This document shows, in pieces, positions 35,158 through 39,622 of a stretch of DNA of 39,622 bases. The translations under genes and the position numbers were made by a program. This stretch comes from SH-MAG3 sp036374995. Lineage in GTDB: Bacteria; Gemmatimonadota; Gemmatimonadetes; Longimicrobiales; RSA9. The notes beneath the pieces were generated by a model, which was not told the origin of the DNA, did no database searches, and saw only the letters and a program-made list of their open reading frames with translations. The stretch spans positions 1 through 39,622 of the forward strand of contig DASUSS010000024.1 in the NCBI GenBank assembly GCA_036374995.1. The letters run 5' to 3'. Position 1 is the stretch's first letter; every line of letters starts with the position of its first letter.

Positions 35158-36094
35158 CGTTCCCGGACATCGCCTGCAACGCCGCATCCAGCACGGCCGT
35201 GCGGACCCGGTCCGTCGTCGACTCCGACAGCAGTCGGACGGGTTTCACGCAGTCGTCGCCCTCGAATGCGAGCAGCACTTCCTCACAGCCCGGCCACACG
35301 AAGACGCATGCCGCCTCGCGGCGCAGCTGCACCAGATCGGTATCCCTGCCGGCCACCACGATGTGCGTCCGGTCCATGTTCGGAGCGCGCTGCTTCAGGA
35401 CGTAATCGACGCGCGAGGCGATCCAGTCGCTCGGCACGATGACGAGGATCCGTCCACTCGCGGCGCGCTCCATCAGCCCGTACAGCAGCTCGAGTGACAG
35501 CGTCGCCGTGATGAGCGGCACGCGGGGCAGCAGCACGCTCACGCGCGCGGCGAAGTAGGGCGTGGTCACGACGAACGGCGCCGCCGCGAACGCCGAGCCC
35601 CGCGCCGCGATCTCGCTCAGGCCGATCGGACGGGCGTCCACCCCGACGCAGTCCCGCAGCTCCTCCGCGATCGTCCGTGCCGTCGCGCCATCCTCCTCAA
35701 CCACCGCCACCGGCGTGGCTTCGACCTCTGCCACGGCGCTGAACAGCCGCAGCACGGTCCGGGTATCGAGGCCGAGCGCGCGGGCACCGTCGTACGTGTT
35801 CTTCAGCCATTTGCGCTGGAGCTTCTCGAGCGGCCCGCCCGAGCCGTTCCTGCCGCCGTTGGAGCGCTCGTCGCGCAGGAACACGCCGGAGCGCGCCTTG
35901 ACCTGCACGAGACCCTCCTCTTCCAGCCGATGGTACGCGGCGGCTGCCGTCTTGCGATCGACCGACTCGGCGTCGGCGATGTCCCGAATGCTTGGCAGGC
36001 GCTCGCCCGGCTGCCAATTTCCGAAGTAGAGGCCGGTCACGATCCGGTCCCTCAACTGGTCGAGTATCACAGCGCCCGGTTGCGCACGGCTCAT
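35126..36094 (-). CDS. GntR-family regulator with an unrecognised C-terminal effector domain
   Basis: Cytoplasmic regulator of 322 residues. Residues 1-75 are a GntR winged helix: GNWQPGERLPSIRDIA, then VDRKTAAAAYHRLEEEGLVQVKARSGVF. The remaining 230 residues are not the FadR, HutC, MocR or YtrA effector types that I know; they begin with a helical linker and continue as alternating strand/helix (TPVAVVEEDGATARTIAEELR, PFVVTTPYFAARV, GRILVIVPSDWIASRVDYVL, THIVVAGRD), suggesting two Rossmann-like lobes. A strong GGGAGG eight bases before the ATG fixes the start. It diverges from the GWxTD-like gene, with 69 bases between them, and may control it and itself. Confidence 0.8.
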   Translation of the reverse strand: MSRAQPGAVILDQLRDRIVTGLYFGNWQPGERLPSIRDIADAESVDRKTAAAAYHRLEEEGLVQVKARSGVFLRDERSNGGRNGSGGPLEKLQRKWLKNTYDGARALGLDTRTVLRLFSAVAEVEATPVAVVEEDGATARTIAEELRDCVGVDARPIGLSEIAARGSAFAAAPFVVTTPYFAARVSVLLPRVPLITATLSLELLYGLMERAASGRILVIVPSDWIASRVDYVLKQRAPNMDRTHIVVAGRDTDLVQLRREAACVFVWPGCEEVLLAFEGDDCVKPVRLLSESTTDRVRTAVLDAALQAMSGNVNTTSAVAAQ

Positions 36095-36102
36095 GGCAAG
36101 GT

Positions 36103-36108
36103 CCTCCC
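36103..36108 (-). promoter_or_regulatory. Shine-Dalgarno of the GntR-type gene
   Basis: GGGAGG on the minus strand, eight bases before ATG 36094. It rules out the much longer open frame that continues upstream on this strand. Confidence 0.8.
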
Positions 36109-36163
36109 GTGGCGGAATCCAGATGCTCTGCGCGACGCAAGAAAAAGTCCAACTGATGCGCCC

Positions 36164-37870
36164 GTGCACCATCTCCTGACCCTCGCGCTCAGTGCACAGA
36201 TCGGTGCCGCGCTCCCGCCGGACTCGATCGAGACGCTGCGCAGCCGGGCACGGAGTGCCGAGGCGCGCTTCGAGCGGCTCGCGCGTCAGCTCGCGCCCGT
36301 GTCGTGGAGCGTCTCGTCCGGCACGGACTGCGACGAGATCGTCGGGCGCTTCTGCCTGCGGTTCGATTCGGCCACCACCGCTCCAGCGGTGGAGGAGCCC
36401 GGTCGCGCGGTCGATGCGCGCCGCGAGGCGGTGGAGGCCGTGCGGCGATATTTCTCGGCCGCGCCCGGGGAGCTGACCGCCGCCGGCCCGCTGGTCCGCC
36501 TTCTGGTGATCGATGGGCGTGCGTCCGAGGCGGTCTCGAGTGCCGGTGCGTTCGCCGCGCTGTCGGCAGACACCCTCTGGGGTGACCTGCTGCTCGGATA
36601 CGCGTTTCACTGGCTGGGCGCCGACACGGCGGCCGAGCGGCATTTCATCGCGGCGCTCTCGCGTCTGTCGCCGGAGCAACAGCGTGAATGGCTGGACATC
36701 ACCTGGCTGCTCGATCCCGCCGAGCGCGGCCGCGTGCGCGGGCTCTCGCCCGAGCAGCGTGCGGACTACGAGCGCCGCTTCTGGCTGATGGCCGACCCGT
36801 TCTGGATGACTCCGGCGAACGAGCGCTGGACCGAGCACCTCTCGCGCGGCGTGGAGACGCGTCTCCTCGCGCAGGTGCCGCTGGTCGCCGGAATGACGCG
36901 CTGGGGCCGCGACCTGGACCAGCTCACAATGCGGTACGGCACGCCGAAGAGCCGCGCCCGCATCGGCGGCAGGACGCCGCTCCGCGCGGGCATGATCGAA
37001 TACTGGGACACGGTTTCACGTGCGTTCGATCCCGGGCTCCTCGCGGCCGTGTTCACGGATCCGCCCGCGCCAGGCACCCGACCCGCGCTCTACGCGGCCG
37101 CTGCGCGGAGCAGCTACGCATTGCAGATCGTGGAGCGCGTGATCGAGCCGGAACACCAGGTCTCGCGCTTCCTCCGGCGCGACTCCGTGATCCTGCGCGT
37201 GGATGCGGCCGTGCCGATGCCCTCCACCGTGGAGAGCCGGCCGGCGGTTGCGCTGCTCGCGTTCGATTCCGCGTTCACCCGCCGTGCTTCGACATCGGCC
37301 CGCGCCCGCACTGACGGCGACACGGCCCGGTTCAGTCTCCTGCTCGCCGTACCCGACGGCCGGGTGGTCTACAGTGTCGAGCTGCTCGCCGACTCGACGC
37401 TGGGTGCCCGTGCGCGCTATGCGCTGGACACGCGCATGCCGGATACCGGGCCGGTCGTCTCGGATGTGCTGATCACGCGCCCGTTCGCAGCGGGGGCGCT
37501 GCCGGATCGATTCGATGACCCCCGCCTGCGTCCGCGTGTCTCGCTCGTCGTGAGTCCCGGTGACACACTCGGTGTCTATGCGGAAGTCTATCGCCTGAGC
37601 GGTGCCCCGCTCGCGCTCGAGCTGTCGCTCGAGCGCTCGGGTGGCCCATCCCTGCTGCGCCGCTTCGGCCGCTGGCTCGGCCTGCTCGACGCGGGTGACG
37701 CGGCGCGTGTCGGCTGGCGCTCGGAGGAAGGCGGAGACGCTCAGACGATCGCCCTGAATCTGCCGCTCGATACCGAGCGCACCGGGATGCACGACCTCGT
37801 GCTGCGCGTGACGGACGTCTCGACGGGACAGCGCTCGGAGTCGCGTCGCCAGATTCTGATCCGGCGCTAG
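36164..37870 (+). CDS. Degenerate GWxTD-domain protein, probably exported
   Basis: Protein of 568 residues. After a short hydrophobic start (LLTLALSAQIGAALP), a helical region (about 15-190, TPR-like: ADTLWGDLLLGYAFHWLGADTAAERHF) leads to RRFWLMADPFWMTPANERWTEHLSRGVE and then GMTRWGRDLDQLTMRYGTP. This is the place where GWxTD proteins have GW-TDRG---YG-P; here the WxTD is altered. The C-terminal half is beta-rich and ends in GMHDLVLRVTDVSTGQRSESRRQI, usual for these proteins. The start GTG 36164 lacks a clear ribosome site and is uncertain; the frame is open further upstream, antisense to gntR. GWxTD proteins are known in Gemmatimonadota and relatives; their role is unknown. Confidence 0.65.
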   Translation: MHHLLTLALSAQIGAALPPDSIETLRSRARSAEARFERLARQLAPVSWSVSSGTDCDEIVGRFCLRFDSATTAPAVEEPGRAVDARREAVEAVRRYFSAAPGELTAAGPLVRLLVIDGRASEAVSSAGAFAALSADTLWGDLLLGYAFHWLGADTAAERHFIAALSRLSPEQQREWLDITWLLDPAERGRVRGLSPEQRADYERRFWLMADPFWMTPANERWTEHLSRGVETRLLAQVPLVAGMTRWGRDLDQLTMRYGTPKSRARIGGRTPLRAGMIEYWDTVSRAFDPGLLAAVFTDPPAPGTRPALYAAAARSSYALQIVERVIEPEHQVSRFLRRDSVILRVDAAVPMPSTVESRPAVALLAFDSAFTRRASTSARARTDGDTARFSLLLAVPDGRVVYSVELLADSTLGARARYALDTRMPDTGPVVSDVLITRPFAAGALPDRFDDPRLRPRVSLVVSPGDTLGVYAEVYRLSGAPLALELSLERSGGPSLLRRFGRWLGLLDAGDAARVGWRSEEGGDAQTIALNLPLDTERTGMHDLVLRVTDVSTGQRSESRRQILIRR

Positions 37871-38664
37871 CGGATCGGGAGCGTAAGTCCGAACGCCAGG
37901 CGCAGGTGATGGGTGAGCCCGACGTGGTCGCTCGACGATGGGCCGGGGTCCGGATCGATCTGCATCGACACACCGCCGAGCTCGAACATTTCGCCGGCAT
38001 CCTGCTCCGCGAGTGGAGCGCGTGCGATGTGATCCGTCAGCTCGAACGTCATGAGCAGGTTGCCGCGCTGGAGCGGGATCGCGGCGCCGAGTCCGGCCAC
38101 ACCGGCACCGCGCTCGACGCGGCCGGTCGCGAAGCTGGTCCGCGCCTCGGGAGGCAGCTCCTCGCCCGCGTCGGAGCGGTACCACATCCACCCACCGCCG
38201 AGCAGCGCGTACGGGGCAACCCGACCGAAGCTGTGCGGAAAGCGATAGAGCGCGGCGCCGTGGAGCGCCCAGATCGCGAGTGACGCATACATCGGATCGA
38301 CCGCATTCGGATCGTGTGCATCGAGAGCCTGCTGCGCAGTCTCATCGTTCCACACGCGGAAGCGCGTCGGCGTGTAGGTCATCCCGGCCCTCACGCCCAG
38401 ACGGCGACCGATCCAGTAGCCCGCCCAACCGCCGATCGAGCCGGAGGTGCGCGCTGATATCCTGCGGCTGAAATCCGTGAGCTCGATCGTGGCCGCAGCG
38501 GGCCGCGCGCGCGAGCGCTCGAAATCGGTGAACGCGGCACCTGCCAGCTCGAACGTCACCATGAGGGTACCGCCGCGGAACCACGGCTCCGCGGACACCT
38601 GCGCGGCTCCGCGCGCCGGCCCGGCGGCGAGCGCCAGCAGCACGACCCATCCGGTTCGCTTCAT
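37867..38664 (-). CDS. Small outer-membrane beta-barrel protein, function unknown
   Basis: Exported protein of 265 residues with a signal peptide ending AARGAAQ (about residue 22) and alternating hydrophobic/aromatic strands with short turns: GTLMVTFELAGAAFTDFE, GGWAGYWIGRRLGVRAGMTY, PYALLGGGWMWY, LLMTFELTDHI and a final HHLRLAFGLTLPIR. This is the pattern of 8-10-strand OmpA/OmpW-like barrels. No specific family is recognised. Its stop codon and the stop of the GWxTD-like gene share the palindrome CTAG tail to tail. No clear ribosome site is seen before the ATG. Confidence 0.7.
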   Translation of the reverse strand: MKRTGWVVLLALAAGPARGAAQVSAEPWFRGGTLMVTFELAGAAFTDFERSRARPAAATIELTDFSRRISARTSGSIGGWAGYWIGRRLGVRAGMTYTPTRFRVWNDETAQQALDAHDPNAVDPMYASLAIWALHGAALYRFPHSFGRVAPYALLGGGWMWYRSDAGEELPPEARTSFATGRVERGAGVAGLGAAIPLQRGNLLMTFELTDHIARAPLAEQDAGEMFELGGVSMQIDPDPGPSSSDHVGLTHHLRLAFGLTLPIR

Positions 38665-38707
38665 GCGAGCCGGAATGGCAAGCCACGTTCCACGACGTCG
38701 TGAATCC

Positions 38708-38712
38708 GGAGG
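38708..38712 (+). promoter_or_regulatory. Shine-Dalgarno deciding the glycosylase start
   Basis: GGAGG eight bases before ATG 38721. The alternative GTG at 38700 lies upstream of this site and has none of its own. Confidence 0.75.
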
Positions 38713-38720
38713 CCGCCCTC

Positions 38721-39347
38721 ATGACGGAGCCGTGCTGGACCGGCAGGAATGATCCAGGACCGTTCGTGCCCGGACTTCCGGAATCCCTCCCCCGCTATCG
38801 CTCGCTCCGTACGCTCAACGCGGAGATGCGCTGCTGCACCCGGTGCGATCTGGCGCCCCGGCGCACGCAGGTGGTCCGGGGTGTGGGTCCGAAGTCCGCT
38901 CGCGTGCTGTTCCTGGGCGAAGCGCCGGGCGCCAGCGAGGATCGTGCGGGCGAGCCGTTCGTGGGCGCGGCCGGCCGCCTGCTGGACCGCCTGCTCGAGC
39001 AGGCCGGTCTCGAGCGGGCCGATGTCTACATCACGAATGTCGTCGCGTGCCGCCCGCCGCAGAACCGCAATCCACGAGCAGCCGAGGTGCGCGCACATGC
39101 ACCCTGGCTGGCGGAGCAGCTGCGCATCGTGGGGCCGGAGGTCGTCGTCACGCTCGGCCGCATCGCGCTCCTGTGGTTCATCCCCGGGGCGAAGGTCACC
39201 GAGCTGAGCGGACGCGTACGCGACGTGGAGTGGAACGGCAGGAGCGTGCGGCTCCTCCCGCTCTTCCACCCTGCCGCGGCCCTTCGTACGCGCAGCCTTC
39301 TGCCCGAGCTCGAGGCCGGATTCGCGGTCCTGAAGTCGTTGCTCTGA
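38721..39347 (+). CDS. Family 4 uracil-DNA glycosylase with altered Fe-S ligand
   Basis: Base-excision repair enzyme of 208 residues that removes uracil from DNA. Family 4 motifs are GEAPGASEDRAGEPFVGAAG (motif A region, about 67-86), NVVACRPPQNRNP and HPAAALR near the end. Family 4 enzymes bind a 4Fe-4S cluster with four cysteines. Here C39 and C42 (CTRC) and C110 are present, but the position of the fourth, 16 residues after C110 as in the Thermus enzyme, is H126 (sequence RAHAPWL where CAPWL is usual). A free C38 lies next to C39. The cluster may be Cys3His, use another ligand, or be labile. Confidence 0.9.
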   Translation: MTEPCWTGRNDPGPFVPGLPESLPRYRSLRTLNAEMRCCTRCDLAPRRTQVVRGVGPKSARVLFLGEAPGASEDRAGEPFVGAAGRLLDRLLEQAGLERADVYITNVVACRPPQNRNPRAAEVRAHAPWLAEQLRIVGPEVVVTLGRIALLWFIPGAKVTELSGRVRDVEWNGRSVRLLPLFHPAAALRTRSLLPELEAGFAVLKSLL

Positions 39348-39353
39348 GCCGCG

Positions 39354-39622
39354 TCAGCGCGCGGTCGCCGGCTGGCGCGACGCGACACTCGCAATGAGCG
39401 GCGAGTGCGGCGCCTTGGAGCGACGCTGCCAGACAACGGCGGCCAGGATGAACAGCGCGAGACTCGCGATCTGTGATGTCGACAGGCCGAGCACGAATCG
39501 GTCGCTCTTCGCGCGCACGAACTCGATGAAGAACCGCTCGATGCCGTACAGCCCGAGGAACAGCGCGAAGAGCTGGCCCGTTCGCAGCCCGCGCCTGGCG
39601 CCGAGGCGCCACAGGATCGCGA
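39354..39622 (-). CDS. lgt: Prolipoprotein diacylglyceryl transferase, C-terminal part (start outside window)
   Basis: The minus-strand frame is open from the window edge to a TGA at 39354-39356, coding the last 89 residues. LFALFLGLYGIERFFIEFVRAKSD is the conserved late Lgt segment (Y-G-RF-IE--R), followed by GLSTSQIASLALFI, the last membrane helix. Lgt puts diacylglycerol on the lipobox cysteine of prolipoproteins at the inner membrane, a reaction needed by the LptC- and TamA-like lipoproteins in this window. After the helix comes a non-conserved tail of about 25 residues. It converges with the glycosylase gene with 6 bases between. Confidence 0.88.
   Translation of the reverse strand, partial: AILWRLGARRGLRTGQLFALFLGLYGIERFFIEFVRAKSDRFVLGLSTSQIASLALFILAAVVWQRRSKAPHSPLIASVASRQPATAR

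Noticed and set aside
35930..36163. Upstream extension of the GWxTD-like frame
   Set aside because: It lies antisense to the certain wHTH region of the GntR-type gene and shows no export signal, so it is open by chance.

Overview
The window is 39.6 kb of high-GC, gene-dense DNA from a diderm (Gram-negative type) bacterium. It has a Kdo and LPS-export operon, Omp85/TamB envelope genes, futalosine-type menaquinone genes, and a GWxTD-like protein next to a barrel protein. This mix and the base composition fit Gemmatimonadota or a near relative. The assignment is inference from gene content; no rRNA gene is present to test it.

Layout. (1) 1-6392: a tightly overlapped plus-strand run of housekeeping genes: mqnE (5' end cut off), mqnC, purE, ispF, a DedA membrane protein, a Xer tyrosine recombinase, a TrpG/PabA glutaminase, and a barrel protein with a bactofilin-like front part. 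(2) 6393-6801: the longest gene-free stretch, holding a hairpin and a good sigma-70-like promoter. (3) 6802-15660: kdsB-pyrG-kdsA-kdsD-lptC-lptA-lptB-rpoN, nearly all joined by ATGA/GTGA overlaps. It covers Kdo precursor synthesis, the periplasmic and ATPase parts of LPS export, and sigma-54. The LptA-like protein is more than twice the usual length, and LptB carries an unrecognised N-terminal domain of about 148 residues. (4) 15701-25185: nine coupled genes for surface glycan or lipid-linked sugar work: two polyprenyl-phosphate-sugar-synthase-like GT2 enzymes, WecB, a GT4, a YfhO-like membrane protein, a methyltransferase, an AglD-like membrane protein, a zinc-ribbon protein of unknown role, and a PlsC acyltransferase.

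(5) 25226-28611: a minus-strand DUF983 protein, a LigD of ligase-polymerase type without the phosphoesterase domain, and a minus-strand YfgM-like anchored TPR protein. An AT-rich pair of overlapping palindromes lies between DUF983 and ligD. (6) 28820-35157: a TamA-like Omp85 protein that appears lipidated, coupled to TamB. (7) 35126-39622: a GntR-type regulator with an unrecognised effector domain, diverging from a degenerate GWxTD protein; a small barrel protein; a family 4 uracil-DNA glycosylase whose fourth cluster cysteine is replaced by histidine; and the 3' end of lgt.

Most of the window is core genome, and I see no insertion sequence, prophage, CRISPR array, tRNA or rRNA. The less ordinary points are the modified Lpt module (long LptA, extended LptB), the bactofilin-Omp85 fusion, the lipoprotein TamA, the glycan cluster with its zinc-ribbon protein, the GntR/GWxTD pair, and the Cys-to-His change in the glycosylase.
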